From positions 122,214-186,213 of IMG/VR virus record IMGVR_UViG_3300026382_000006: a stretch of DNA of 64,000 nucleotides. One strand, written 5' to 3'. Below, piece by piece: positions 36,000 to 45,490 of this stretch. Numbering within the stretch: the first letter of the stretch is position 1; the number at the start of each line of letters is the position of its first letter. The DNA comes from a virus. The notes under the pieces were generated by a model. That model was given only the letters and a program-made list of their open reading frames with translations, made no database searches and was not told the origin of the DNA. Position numbers and translations under genes: made by a program.

Positions 36000-36251
36000 T
36001 TACTCTCCTTTTGCTTTTTTACATTTTATACTGGCGTATGTTATTTCATCTTCTGTTTCAACAAAGAACTTAACTTTTTCACGTTTTACTTTATTTACTT
36101 TTTCTACTAAACCAAAATCAGATACATTACCTTTATTAAATGTTATGTTTAATTTACCATCTTCAAATTTAATATTAAATACTGAATCATTAACTACTAA
36201 CTCATATTTATCACATTTGCTGAAATCCAATTCAAAAATTTTTCTATTCAT
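36000..36251 (-). CDS. Small hypothetical protein, 83 aa
   Basis: The product is not recognised. It is a compact beta-rich, lysine-rich protein with three cysteines (CDKYELVV early, IKCKKAKGE at the end). The start follows AAAAGGAGTAAAA. Its stop is one base from the tubulin start, so it is in the same transcript and might modulate the filament; this is inference from position. Confidence 0.65.
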   Translation of the reverse strand: MNRKIFELDFSKCDKYELVVNDSVFNIKFEDGKLNITFNKGNVSDFGLVEKVNKVKREKVKFFVETEDEITYASIKCKKAKGE

Positions 36252-36273
36252 TTTTACTCCTTTTAGTTTTATT

Positions 36274-36993
36274 TTATTTTTTATTGTTTAGTTTTAATTT
36301 AAGATTTTCAATACTTAGATTAATTAGATTTGTAGTAAAATATTTGACAACTGATACTATTTCAAACCTATCGGATGCACAACCTTGTAACCATGCAAAA
36401 AACAATACCAGAATTACATCTAAATATTCGTTTTTACTATATTCTACTTTTATTACATACATACCGTCTTTGCAAGTTCTGTTTACATAAACATATTTTT
36501 CCAACAATTCTTGCACTTTCTTACCTAATTCTTCACTTTCTTCTTTTGCATCTAATACTATATCTTCAAACATTTCTTCCTTAAATGTTTCTATATTTGT
36601 ATCTGAATTCATATAACATACAATATCCCGGTTTTCATATGTCATACCAGATATATTTCTTACCATTTTCTCTAAAAGTTCAATCGAGAAATTTGTCATT
36701 AGAGTTTTAATATTGTTGGACCTAACCATTTGGATAACTAAATCTTTTAGATTATACTTACCAAAAACAGCTAAACTAGTTAAGTCCAAAGTATTTTCAA
36801 CAGAGTTATCATTTAGGACAACTAAATCTAAATAATCAATAAGAGCTTTTTCTACTACCTCGTAAACGTTATAATCCTCCCAGTAATTTAACAATAACTG
36901 AAATCCATCATTAGGTCTGTTAATATACAATTCTGTTCTAAACTTATTGGCTAATGTTTTTGTTAGGACAATTTCATACACAATATTCTTCAT
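36274..36993 (-). CDS. Hypothetical protein, 239 aa
   Basis: I do not recognise this protein. It is helical, acidic in the middle (DIVLDAKEESEELGKK) and has a C-terminal hydrophobic helix (LDVILVLFFAWLQGCAS) that could insert in a membrane. The start follows AAAGGAGTCTAAA and a promoter-like motif lies at 37023-37042, so it heads the unit that contains the tubulin. Confidence 0.65.
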   Translation of the reverse strand: MKNIVYEIVLTKTLANKFRTELYINRPNDGFQLLLNYWEDYNVYEVVEKALIDYLDLVVLNDNSVENTLDLTSLAVFGKYNLKDLVIQMVRSNNIKTLMTNFSIELLEKMVRNISGMTYENRDIVCYMNSDTNIETFKEEMFEDIVLDAKEESEELGKKVQELLEKYVYVNRTCKDGMYVIKVEYSKNEYLDVILVLFFAWLQGCASDRFEIVSVVKYFTTNLINLSIENLKLKLNNKK

Positions 36994-37022
36994 TTTAGAC
37001 TCCTTTATTGTTTTTATCCTCT

Positions 37023-37042
37023 AAATAATATATAAGTAAAAA
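37023..37042 (-). promoter_or_regulatory. Promoter-like A/T motif upstream of the tubulin unit
   Basis: The minus strand reads TTTTTACTTATATATTATTT, right after the terminator of the metallopeptidase gene and 30 bases before the first gene of the unit. Confidence 0.5.
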
Positions 37043-37048
37043 TATTTA

Positions 37049-37077
37049 GATTACCAGGAGTTTGCCTCCTAGTAATC
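37049..37077 (-). terminator. Hairpin terminator
   Basis: A 12-bp stem starting GATTACCAGGAG with one mismatch overlaps the end of the metallopeptidase gene. The minus-strand tail TAAATATTTTTAC follows. Confidence 0.6.
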
Positions 37078-39084
37078 ATTAGGTACTAACTTACCATACT
37101 CTCTACGATTATAAACTGGATCTAAAATTACAATTTTATTATCCCTATTTATAGCAAAATTACCTCCGTGTATATCGAGAACTACATCATCATCTTCTGT
37201 TAAATTAAGTGTTTTAGTCATTTCTAATAAAACTTCAAATTGATCTTTTATCTCACTAGGTAAATCTTTTTCTTCTATATAATTAATAAACATAGGTAAC
37301 ATCTTATCTATACGTAATGAGCCAAAATCATCGAATATTTTATTTCTTATGGATTCTATTTCACTTATTACCTTATTTAATTCTTCCTTTTCTTCTTTAG
37401 ATAATGTTTGAAATGTATTTAACTTTTCAGTTCTAATTATATATATGTTTTTAATTTCATTAATTGGTATCTTTATAACATCTAATAACTTAATATATGG
37501 ATTCATAGATAACCATTTATTTTTCATTCCGTCTACTGTTATAATAATTACTTCATTGGTTTCTTTATTAGTCAGAGCTATTGAAAAATAACCACTATTT
37601 AATACTATATATTCTTCGGTAATTATCTGTCTATCTTCAAAGTCTATAGCTACACCCAAATCTTTTAAAACGTTATTTAATTTCTCAGATACTGAATTTT
37701 TATCTTCATCGTTCAGTATTTCATAAATTCTATTATCAGGTAGTTTATATACAAATTCTTCATTACCTACTTCTAGTTTTGCAGACAAATAATGTAAATC
37801 ATTATCTATTAACTTCCTTATTAATAATTTAACTTGTTTCTCATTATTTAACTCTAGTCCCATATTTAATATATTACTAGCTGCTAGTATGAAGCCTCTA
37901 AATGATCTTTCTTCAAATACTTTTTTTACAATAAAATCAACATCTTCAATATCGGATATTATTTTTTTCACATATTTTTTATCTAAATTATAAGTACGTA
38001 ACATTCGTATCATTTCTAGTTTCATTTTTTCAAGACGTTCGTGTAATTTATCATATGTTCTATAAGTATTAGCTGTAAGCATTAAGAAGACCATGTCTAA
38101 GAATATAATCAACAATGCTCCTATTACAATTTGTCCAAAACCACTAATTATAGTTATGCCAACGCTAGAAGCTAATAAAACACTTCCAATAAGTTTAATT
38201 AGATTGTTAAAAATTAATTTTAAATATTCTCTTTTAAAATTATAAGATTTATAAAAATCTGATAAAGCGGTAGCTAGATATTTACCAAAACCAAATTTAA
38301 CAGCAAAACTATCCGCCAAAACTTCAGAATCAGAAAACATACCTTCAGGATTACCTAATTGCTGTGTAACTGGTAAAATAGAGTTATTAAACTTATTAAT
38401 TAAGTTATACATCACGTTTACTTTATCATCATCTGGTTTAGAATTAGTAATTTTATAAACATTTTTCATAGCTTTATCAGGCTTTCCTGATTTATATAAA
38501 ATTATAGCTTCTAGTAATTCAGTAGTATTTCTAACAGCTCTACCCTGTACTTCTATAAAAGTAAACATATGCCCTATTTCATGCAGTATAATTGCTACGT
38601 ATTCTTCAGCAGATACAGTAGGAGCATTAAAAAGATTTTTACCTATGAACAATAAAGATTTCATATCTTTCTTAAGACCTTTTATAACCGCTTTATCAAA
38701 ATCTATTTCTAAATTTAGTTTCTTTAATTCTTTATACATTTCCATCACATATTTAATTGTTTTATCCCCTTTACTCCACTCTTTAATAACTTCACCTGGT
38801 ACTAATCCTTTATCTAAAGAATCAGCTAAAACACCTATAGTAATTGTACCAAAATCATCTAGATTAGCCAATCTACATTTTACCGGTATTCCAAATCTTT
38901 TTTCTATGTTATCCTCTAATTCTTTAAATGTGTCTTCCATTTTTTTACTAGATTTTATTTTTCCTCTTACTTTATTTACCCAATCCAATAAAAAAACACT
39001 AAACCAGTCATCTAGTTGAGGTTTTATTAATGATTCGAAACCTATTGTGGTATTTTCTACTCCATACTTACTAAGAATATCCAT
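37069..39084 (-). CDS. Membrane zinc metallopeptidase (M48-like) with kinase-like C-terminal motif, 671 aa
   Basis: The protein has a zincin HExxH site at residues 168-172 (ILHEIGH). A second ligand-type glutamate follows about 90 residues later in SDSEVLADSFAVKFG, the M48/HtpX arrangement. A hydrophobic block near residues 295-340 (LIKLIGSVLLASSVGITIIS, then GALLIIFLDMVFLML) probably forms two membrane helices. The C-terminus carries VVLDIHGGNFAINRDNKIVILDP (near residues 640-662), which resembles the catalytic loop of kinase-like phage proteins (D-x-H-x-G-N ... D-P). The combination suggests a membrane-anchored protease that may act on host envelope or shut-off targets; that role is inference. 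The start follows AAGGAGAAATT. Confidence 0.6.
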   Translation of the reverse strand: MDILSKYGVENTTIGFESLIKPQLDDWFSVFLLDWVNKVRGKIKSSKKMEDTFKELEDNIEKRFGIPVKCRLANLDDFGTITIGVLADSLDKGLVPGEVIKEWSKGDKTIKYVMEMYKELKKLNLEIDFDKAVIKGLKKDMKSLLFIGKNLFNAPTVSAEEYVAIILHEIGHMFTFIEVQGRAVRNTTELLEAIILYKSGKPDKAMKNVYKITNSKPDDDKVNVMYNLINKFNNSILPVTQQLGNPEGMFSDSEVLADSFAVKFGFGKYLATALSDFYKSYNFKREYLKLIFNNLIKLIGSVLLASSVGITIISGFGQIVIGALLIIFLDMVFLMLTANTYRTYDKLHERLEKMKLEMIRMLRTYNLDKKYVKKIISDIEDVDFIVKKVFEERSFRGFILAASNILNMGLELNNEKQVKLLIRKLIDNDLHYLSAKLEVGNEEFVYKLPDNRIYEILNDEDKNSVSEKLNNVLKDLGVAIDFEDRQIITEEYIVLNSGYFSIALTNKETNEVIIITVDGMKNKWLSMNPYIKLLDVIKIPINEIKNIYIIRTEKLNTFQTLSKEEKEELNKVISEIESIRNKIFDDFGSLRIDKMLPMFINYIEEKDLPSEIKDQFEVLLEMTKTLNLTEDDDVVLDIHGGNFAINRDNKIVILDPVYNRREYGKLVPNDY

Positions 39085-39122
39085 AATTTCTCCTTAATAT
39101 TATTAATTCATTCTATCTTTTC

Positions 39123-39279
39123 TTTGAGTACGGGTTTAATAGTTCTCATTACCTTACTAAGAGATTTTCATTTTTAGGGGATGTTATAGGTATAATGCTA
39201 TATGCTAAAAGTTGTAAAAAAAAATAAAGAGACTACATATGTTATTTAAAATTAAATATTTAAGATGCCCGTACTCAAA
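39123..39279. repeat. Inverted repeat in an intergenic region
   Basis: The 222-base gap between two minus-strand genes holds a perfect 12-base inverted repeat: TTTGAGTACGGG (39123-39134) and CCCGTACTCAAA (39268-39279), 133 bases apart. Between the arms is a 20-base sequence (39149-39168) identical to 8070-8089 in the leader of the 604-residue-protein gene. No reading frame of note is present. It is probably the promoter and leader region of the metallopeptidase gene. Confidence 0.6.
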
Positions 39280-39287
39280 ATTTTATT

Positions 39288-39317
39288 ATACTGGAGTAGT
39301 AGATACTACTCCAGTAT
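39288..39317 (-). terminator. Hairpin terminator after the RecJ-like gene
   Basis: The 14-bp perfect stem beginning ATACTGGAGTAGTA overlaps the stop of the gene at 39306. The minus-strand tail AATAAAATTTTG follows. Confidence 0.7.
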
Positions 39318-41171
39318 GTCTAATTTTTCAACATTTAACAATATCTGATTGTTACTCATATATGTATTAATAGATATTGTATAAACCAACCTAAGTTTCT
39401 TTACATTTTTTATTTCATCATGCAGATTATTTTCTATATCGTTTTTAGTAAGTGAATAAAATAAATTTACTTTAAAATCGGAAATAGGACTCAACAATAC
39501 CTTAGCATTTAAATATTTTTTATTCTTCTTAGTAAATATTCTAAAACTATGTAGATAAACATCAGATACAAATAATGGTTTAGGATAACCCATACCATAT
39601 GGTCCTGCTACTTTTACATCAAAAAGACTAGTAAACAATTTTCTATTACTATAAATTACTTCGTCTATGAAGAGTTTATCTTCTTTTTTAATATCATGTT
39701 CATTTACTAATTTGTTTATTGATTTAAAAAATTCTTTTAATTTAGGTTTTATTTTAATACCGCATGCTTGTTTATGTCCACCATAATCAATAATGATATC
39801 CTTTTCTTCGTTTATTTTATCTAACAATTCTTTTAAATTTCCATTGCCAGATAATCTACCTGAACCTATAAATATTTTACCTCTTTCATTTACCTGTTCT
39901 GTAAAACAAATTACCACACTATAATTACTATTAAACAAAATGTTATTAGCAATATTACCCTGTACGCCTTCGCTATCTTTTATTAAAGCTACATATACTC
40001 TATCTGATTTATACTCCAAAATATCCTCTCTTAACATAGCTGTATTTTGTATGTCTTTTCTTTTATTATTTAGTTCTAAGATATTATCCTCAAATTCTAT
40101 AGCCTTTTCTTTATGTTCAGTTATTAAAAGTTCATATGCCAATCTAGGATTATCTATTCTACCAGCACTATTTAAAGCTGGAACAATATCAAAACCTAAT
40201 ACTGTTTCATCGATAAAATAACTAGTAGATAGTCTTTCTTTTGCTAATTCCCAGAATACTTCATGAATGACAGTTTTACTATTTATAGTAGATAAACCTT
40301 TTATCAGAAGTTTGCGATTAACATAGAATTTAACATCCACTACATCAGAGATAATTGTCATAGCTACATATGATAAAAGATAATATATATAATCTAATTT
40401 TGTTAATGTGTTTATATTTACAATATCTTTATTTACGATTGTTTTATACTCTGGGTGTTTAGTAATATAATCTAAATAACTATAAAGTAACGTAAAGTAT
40501 AATACATTAGCACCAGTAATTTGTTTTAAATCTTTATTATCGTTTCTTTGTGGATTTACAAAACCATCAACTACTGACTGTACGCTATCTTTTTCATCAA
40601 ACAGATGATGGTCTGTTACTACTATTTTACAATTTAACTTATCTTTTAATATCTTTAATCTGTCTTTATCATGGCTACCGTGATCAGAAGTAATTATTAA
40701 GTCTATTTTTCTAGTTTTGCTTAATTCTAATATTTTATTTACTATTGTATTATTTATACCATTACTCCACTCTCTACGATTTACCATTATTTCAAAATTA
40801 GTATGTTCAAAAAGATTTTTATACATTTTGTATCCAATAGCACCTGATGTTACTCCATCTACATCGTAATCACATATATGTAAAATAAAACCATTATTTT
40901 CGATTACCTCATTTATAGCATTGCTGGCATCTTGTATTCCTATTAACCTACTCATAAACGGTCTACTTAAAATTGTGGATAATTTTGTATCTTTAAATAA
41001 CTTATATTCCTCATAATTGTTATACCTGCTAGATATAATTCTTTTAACTAAATCTCTATGTTCCTCTTTACTTAATTTTTCATATATTTCAGAATTTACA
41101 GGTTTTAAGAAAATATTGTCATGTTCTAGTTCTTTTAAATATTCATTTATTTTTTCCTCACTTACCATCAT
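39306..41171 (-). CDS. RecJ-type DHH single-strand exonuclease
   Basis: DHH/DHHA1 phosphoesterases of the RecJ branch degrade single-stranded DNA 5' to 3'. The metal-binding motifs are all present: I at residues 101-106 (DYDVDG), II at 163-167 (DHGSH), III at 186-189 (TDHH), and IV near 275 (SDVVDVK). The DHHA1 domain has its GGH signature (IIDYGGHKQACGI near residue 495). The length of 621 residues is in the range of bacterial RecJ. With the RecA-like ATPase it suggests a phage recombination and repair pathway. Two adjacent ATGs begin the gene after AAGGTAAGGA. Confidence 0.85.
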   Translation of the reverse strand: MMVSEEKINEYLKELEHDNIFLKPVNSEIYEKLSKEEHRDLVKRIISSRYNNYEEYKLFKDTKLSTILSRPFMSRLIGIQDASNAINEVIENNGFILHICDYDVDGVTSGAIGYKMYKNLFEHTNFEIMVNRREWSNGINNTIVNKILELSKTRKIDLIITSDHGSHDKDRLKILKDKLNCKIVVTDHHLFDEKDSVQSVVDGFVNPQRNDNKDLKQITGANVLYFTLLYSYLDYITKHPEYKTIVNKDIVNINTLTKLDYIYYLLSYVAMTIISDVVDVKFYVNRKLLIKGLSTINSKTVIHEVFWELAKERLSTSYFIDETVLGFDIVPALNSAGRIDNPRLAYELLITEHKEKAIEFEDNILELNNKRKDIQNTAMLREDILEYKSDRVYVALIKDSEGVQGNIANNILFNSNYSVVICFTEQVNERGKIFIGSGRLSGNGNLKELLDKINEEKDIIIDYGGHKQACGIKIKPKLKEFFKSINKLVNEHDIKKEDKLFIDEVIYSNRKLFTSLFDVKVAGPYGMGYPKPLFVSDVYLHSFRIFTKKNKKYLNAKVLLSPISDFKVNLFYSLTKNDIENNLHDEIKNVKKLRLVYTISINTYMSNNQILLNVEKLDILE

Positions 41172-41254
41172 TCCTTACCTTTATTATTTTTTACATTCAG
41201 AAAATGTAAATGTTTTAAAAATGATGTGAAACATTAAGATTTAAAGGAGCAAAG

Positions 41255-41635
41255 ATGAAAAACATAGTAACTGGAAATGAAGGTTTTTTAGATGGATTAC
41301 TAGAGGTATTAGGAGCTATAGGTGACGCGATGACTGGTAAAGACAAAATAAGAGAATTTCACATAGCAATGAAAAATTTAGAGAAATGTCCTGCAGGTAA
41401 AAAATTTATAGAAGAATATGAATTAAGTTTATTAATTATGCTATGGTTAGAATTACCAGTAAAAGCTAAAATAGTCTACGATAAAAAAAGTAAAAAATAT
41501 CTATTGGCCGTAAATAGAGAATTACATTCAATAACTCAATTTGAGGCTTACGAATATAATTATAAAAATAATTTCTATTTAGAAGAGGTAAATATTGTAG
41601 AATTAATAGAAAAATCTTTAAAAAATAAAAAATAG
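41255..41635 (+). CDS. Hypothetical protein, 126 aa
   Basis: The product is not recognised. The N-terminus is GFLDGLLEVLGAIGDAMTGK, a glycine-rich amphipathic helix; the rest is mixed alpha/beta and ends in a basic helix. The start follows AAAGGAGCAAAG. It is the first of three plus-strand genes (41255-43188), all unrecognised, probably one transcript ending at 43181-43205. Confidence 0.7.
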   Translation: MKNIVTGNEGFLDGLLEVLGAIGDAMTGKDKIREFHIAMKNLEKCPAGKKFIEEYELSLLIMLWLELPVKAKIVYDKKSKKYLLAVNRELHSITQFEAYEYNYKNNFYLEEVNIVELIEKSLKNKK

Positions 41636-41643
41636 GATACAAA

Positions 41644-42861
41644 ATGGAAAAATATAAAGACATAAAATCCTTTTTCTCCTATTATCTAAAAGATATAAAA
41701 TTCGATAGGACATTAATAAATAAATTAAAAAATTTTAGATTAGAATGGAGCACTAAAGATGAAGAATATATAGAATTTTTGGGTAGTAATCTTGTTGGAG
41801 TACATAGTATAAGATTTTCATCAATAGACGATGAAAACCTATTGAGTATTTTCAATATACAAGATCCAAAAAAGTTACAAGAAGACTTATATAAAGTAAA
41901 CGGAATAGATAAAAAATGGAAAGTAGCTAGCAATCTAATTTACCAGTTATTAATTTATACAGCGCATAGATTCTTAAATAATAAAGAACTAAGTGAAAAT
42001 GAAAGACATAATGGAGTAAAAGAAGCATGTTTAATAATGCAGTATAGAATGTTTTCGTCTCTTTATAGCTGGTACTTTAAGTATGCTGTAGATGAAAACA
42101 CAGCATTAACAGTATATGAAAAATTATCTCATAAATACCTAATTAAAAAACTTGAATCATGGCAAGATGTATTTTTATATAGAGTAAAAATGTGTTTAGA
42201 TAAAAAATCACAATTTTACAATAGAATACTTAGACTAACTACTGAAGATGCAGTTAGAATAATTATAGATACACAAACCAAATTAAGGTCAATGTTAGTT
42301 AGTATTTATAAAGTATTGGTAGATGTAGTAAAAAATAAGACTACCATATCTACAGAAGATACTACGTATGTAGGTGGAGAAAAAAATGAAAAGCAGATAC
42401 GTGAACGTACTAACGAAACAGTCTACATTTCTATATTAAAAAATATCATTTATAAACCTAATGACTTTTTAGATAATAACTTATTGTACGTAGTGAGTAG
42501 TTTATTTCCTAATGTAAAAGAAAAGTATATTCAGGATGCTATAAAATGTATAACAAATGAGAAAATAAATAAACCAAAAGATATGTTTAAAATTATAGAA
42601 TTAGTAATATCTATTAACATGGAATACTTACAAAGAATGAATGTAAGTATATCGAATAGAGCTAATATACCTAATGCACTAGTGTTGTTAAGAAATTACT
42701 GGAGTAGTAGTAAAGTAAAAAATAAGGATATGGATACAGTTAAAAAATATTTTAAGAAAGTATTAAGAAAATGCATGACTGTGAAAACGTCTTGGGTCAT
42801 AAGTTCATTGATTATAATAATTGTAATTTATATGTTTTTAAGAATGTTAAAACAAAACTAA
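41644..42861 (+). CDS. Hypothetical protein with C-terminal membrane anchor, 405 aa
   Basis: I do not recognise the soluble part, which is helical, polar and basic. The last 20 residues include a clear hydrophobic helix (WVISSLIIIIVIYMFLRML), so the protein is probably tail-anchored in the inner membrane with its bulk in the cytoplasm. The ribosome site (AAATAGGATACAAA) is weaker than usual here, and the gene starts eight bases after its neighbour. A tail-anchored protein could tie phage structures to the membrane; this is inference. Confidence 0.65.
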   Translation: MEKYKDIKSFFSYYLKDIKFDRTLINKLKNFRLEWSTKDEEYIEFLGSNLVGVHSIRFSSIDDENLLSIFNIQDPKKLQEDLYKVNGIDKKWKVASNLIYQLLIYTAHRFLNNKELSENERHNGVKEACLIMQYRMFSSLYSWYFKYAVDENTALTVYEKLSHKYLIKKLESWQDVFLYRVKMCLDKKSQFYNRILRLTTEDAVRIIIDTQTKLRSMLVSIYKVLVDVVKNKTTISTEDTTYVGGEKNEKQIRERTNETVYISILKNIIYKPNDFLDNNLLYVVSSLFPNVKEKYIQDAIKCITNEKINKPKDMFKIIELVISINMEYLQRMNVSISNRANIPNALVLLRNYWSSSKVKNKDMDTVKKYFKKVLRKCMTVKTSWVISSLIIIIVIYMFLRMLKQN

Positions 42862-42873
42862 AAGGAGACAACA

Positions 42874-43188
42874 ATGGAAAACATATTAACGAAATATTTA
42901 GGTTTCGAAGAAAACAAACCTAAAAATAATAAAAAAGAAAACGATAAAAATAAAAAACCTAAAATAGAAATTAAACATCCTGGAGCATTTACAAAATGGT
43001 GTATAGAACAAGGTTTTGAAGGTGTCACTTGTGAATGTATTTGTAAAGCATTGGAGACTGATGATCCTGTTTTACACAAAAGAGCTATATTTGCTAATAA
43101 TTTTGGTATTAGAAAAAAGCTTGGTAAAGATTGTGAGTGTGTCAAAAAGTGGAAAGATAAAAATAAGAAAAATAAAAAGAGGAGATAG
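42874..43188 (+). CDS. Small basic cysteine-containing protein, 104 aa
   Basis: The product is not recognised. It has lysine-rich N- and C-terminal ends around a compact core (PGAFTKWCIEQGFEGVTCE, then CICKALETDDPVLHKRAIFA) with five cysteines including CECIC and a later CEC. A disulphide-bonded or zinc-binding mini-domain is possible. The start follows AAAGGAGACAACA. It is the last gene of the three-gene plus-strand unit. Confidence 0.65.
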   Translation: MENILTKYLGFEENKPKNNKKENDKNKKPKIEIKHPGAFTKWCIEQGFEGVTCECICKALETDDPVLHKRAIFANNFGIRKKLGKDCECVKKWKDKNKKNKKRR

Positions 43189-43205
43189 GAGTCTTCCTAT
43201 TCTCC
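43181..43205. terminator. Bidirectional hairpin terminator
   Basis: The 10-11-bp stem GGAGATAGGA/TCCTATTCTCC with one mismatch lies between convergent genes and includes the plus-strand stop. Confidence 0.6.
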
Positions 43206-43922
43206 GTTTTTAAATTCTCTTTTTATAAGAGTATTCAAAAATATTTTAAATAACACAGCACTATTTGGAGAAATTTTTTCTTCATTATCTAAAATGACTA
43301 TTTCATACCCCCACTTAGGCATGGTGAATGGAAAGACCATGTGATAGATTCTTCCATCATAATCATAAGTTACTTTAACTCTACCCATAACATCGCAATT
43401 GTCATTTTTTTCGAACCTTAGTTCTACTAAATCAAAATCAAATTCATCTATCATTTCTTTTAACCTAGTCTTAATAAAATTACTATGTAAAAGTAATTGT
43501 AAATCCTCATCGGCTAATTCTAAGATTTCAATCCCTTCACCGTTAAAATCTAGTTTACCATCCCTAAATATTAGGTTGTTAATAATATAGTTTGTCATTT
43601 CATAATTCAACGTTACGTTCACGCCCGCTACTTCCCATTCATCTAGTAGAACTACTTTTGGTTCACCACTAAATTTCATTTCCTTAATTTTACCAGTTTC
43701 ATTATCGGCGTGAAAACTGTCTATATTTATAACTTCCATTTCTACTCCTGGGACCCATATGGTACCTCCAGGAATTGAAATAAACGTATCAAGGCTGTAA
43801 TTATCAATAATAGCTTTTACCTGTGATTTCTTCTCTACCGAATAACCGCTTTCTGTAACCGGGAAACTTGATAGCAAGAATGTACTGTTGTTGTTGAGAG
43901 ATGATTGTTGTCCAAACATCAT
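43197..43922 (-). CDS. Hypothetical protein, 241 aa
   Basis: The product is not recognised. The N-terminus is Gln/Ser/Asn-rich (MMFGQQSSLNNNST), followed by a beta-rich body with acidic loops. Its base composition is less A/T-biased than the flanks. The start follows AAAGGAGTCT. It is transcribed alone behind the promoter-like motif at 43949-43970. Confidence 0.7.
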   Translation of the reverse strand: MMFGQQSSLNNNSTFLLSSFPVTESGYSVEKKSQVKAIIDNYSLDTFISIPGGTIWVPGVEMEVINIDSFHADNETGKIKEMKFSGEPKVVLLDEWEVAGVNVTLNYEMTNYIINNLIFRDGKLDFNGEGIEILELADEDLQLLLHSNFIKTRLKEMIDEFDFDLVELRFEKNDNCDVMGRVKVTYDYDGRIYHMVFPFTMPKWGYEIVILDNEEKISPNSAVLFKIFLNTLIKREFKNGE

Positions 43923-43948
43923 AGACTCCTTTAATTAATTTATTTACA

Positions 43949-43970
43949 TCTTAGTAATATATAAATAAAA
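43949..43970 (-). promoter_or_regulatory. Promoter-like A/T motif
   Basis: The minus strand reads TTTTATTTATATATTACTAA, 27 bases before the gene at 43922. The downstream AGATGTAAATAA is shared with the site at 47323. Confidence 0.5.
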
Positions 43971-43974
43971 TACT

Positions 43975-44460
43975 TTAGATGTTATCTAATTTTATCCCAT
44001 TCTTGTAAGCATAAGCTAATTCTAAAATTCTACCACCTACAACAGGTAATAACTCTCTCATTATTTTAATTTTATCTACTAAACCATATTCGTCAGACTC
44101 TATAGTAAATTGAATTTTATTCCCATTCTCCAATTCCCTAAAACAACCCTTGATCTTTTTACCCTCATGCCACGTAATGCCGCATATTTCTCTTTTTAAT
44201 ATATCATCTATTAAACTACTATACCTAATATCTCCACTCCTTAATGCTTTAACAACAAATTTAAACTCAGCTTGTCTTAGAAAAAACTCTAAAAGTCTTA
44301 TAGTAGTCAATGGTTCTACTTCACCATGATAATACTTTATAAACAGTGTATTATCCTTTGGATCTATGTCTATAATGTCTTGTAAACTATGTAAATCGGG
44401 ATAGCTATTCTTTTTAGCCTTATTTAGTCTATCTCCTAACCATTTATCTATTATACTCAT
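43975..44460 (-). CDS. Hypothetical protein, 161 aa
   Basis: The product is not recognised. It is a mixed alpha/beta, slightly acidic protein with two cysteines (REICGITWHEGKKIKGCF). The start follows AAAAGGAGTGCAAA, inside the upstream gene, which it overlaps by 17 bases. It is the last of three overlapping minus-strand genes from 45452. Confidence 0.65.
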   Translation of the reverse strand: MSIIDKWLGDRLNKAKKNSYPDLHSLQDIIDIDPKDNTLFIKYYHGEVEPLTTIRLLEFFLRQAEFKFVVKALRSGDIRYSSLIDDILKREICGITWHEGKKIKGCFRELENGNKIQFTIESDEYGLVDKIKIMRELLPVVGGRILELAYAYKNGIKLDNI

Positions 44461-44893
44461 TTTGCACTCCTTTTAAATATTTTTCTTGTAATTCAAAATC
44501 TAAAAGAATTTTTAATATTTCTACACCTATTATGTTAGCAATTTTAATCATGTCGCTATCAAGTGTCTCAAATTCATCTTTGTTTATAGATAGAGTAATT
44601 GAATGTGTTTCAATATCATATCCAACAAATATCATGTATTCTCTATTTTCTATTTTTATGTATTTCGTAATATTACATATTGCTTCTTTCCATAAAGAAT
44701 AGATACGGGTTAAATTATTATCGATATTATCTAAACAATGTTCTCTTAACAGTTGTAAGAAAATATCACCAGCTTTATGTTTTATCTTAAAAAACTTGTT
44801 TACCGATACCAATTTGTCATCTATTATGACAAACTTATATCCTGTTATGCCTAGAAAATCTTGAATACTTTTTACTATACTAACTATTGTCAT
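44444..44893 (-). CDS. Hypothetical protein, 149 aa
   Basis: The product is not recognised. It is an alpha/beta protein beginning MTIVSIVKSIQDFLGITGYK, with no membrane segment. The start at 44893 is preferred because AAAGGAGTGATT precedes it; the in-frame ATG 15 bases upstream has no site. Its beginning overlaps the end of the 190-residue gene and its end overlaps the next start, so the three are translationally coupled. Confidence 0.65.
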   Translation of the reverse strand: MTIVSIVKSIQDFLGITGYKFVIIDDKLVSVNKFFKIKHKAGDIFLQLLREHCLDNIDNNLTRIYSLWKEAICNITKYIKIENREYMIFVGYDIETHSITLSINKDEFETLDSDMIKIANIIGVEILKILLDFELQEKYLKGVQNEYNR

Positions 44894-45452
44894 AATCACT
44901 CCTTTCATTGTTAGTATTTAGTATCCTATATCCGTTTACATCAATATTAAAAAACACTAATATAGTAGACAACAACATTCCTATTTCAGATTCTACGTAA
45001 GGTTCTAACCACATATTAGTCTTCCACCACAACAAAAACTCTTTTATAGCTCCTGCTTTATTTTTATCGTTCTCATTGTTCCTTTCCTTTAAAACATATA
45101 GAATGTTTTTATAGATTTTTATTATTGATAAATATTCATCAGGTATTAAACCATATCTTCTAAGTAAACTACCTATTAAACCAATTTTCAAATCTATGTA
45201 ATCTCCAAAATTATCTTCAGTAATTTTAATATATTTTGGAAATAGAAATTCTGTTAACATTTCAAAATCTCCTAAAAATATCAACTCCCCCTCTATTAAA
45301 AAACTAAAATCCTTCCATAAATATTCACCTAGTGTATCTTTACTATATGTTTTACCACACCATAGACCATTATACATTACAAACAAATCAATTACATCAC
45401 TTCTTCTAATGCAATAGACCATTAGTCTGTCATTCACCATACCAGTTGCCAT
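44880..45452 (-). CDS. Hypothetical protein, 190 aa
   Basis: The product is not recognised. It is a mixed protein with VYCIRRSDVIDLFVMYNGLWC near the start and a tryptophan-rich helix (FLLWWKTNMWLEPYVE) near residue 140. The start follows AAGGAGTTTGTA. It heads a set of three overlapping genes behind the promoter-like motif at 45491-45513. Confidence 0.65.
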   Translation of the reverse strand: MATGMVNDRLMVYCIRRSDVIDLFVMYNGLWCGKTYSKDTLGEYLWKDFSFLIEGELIFLGDFEMLTEFLFPKYIKITEDNFGDYIDLKIGLIGSLLRRYGLIPDEYLSIIKIYKNILYVLKERNNENDKNKAGAIKEFLLWWKTNMWLEPYVESEIGMLLSTILVFFNIDVNGYRILNTNNERSDYDNS

Positions 45453-45490
45453 TACAAACTCCTTATTTTAGAAAACACTGACTATCTCGT

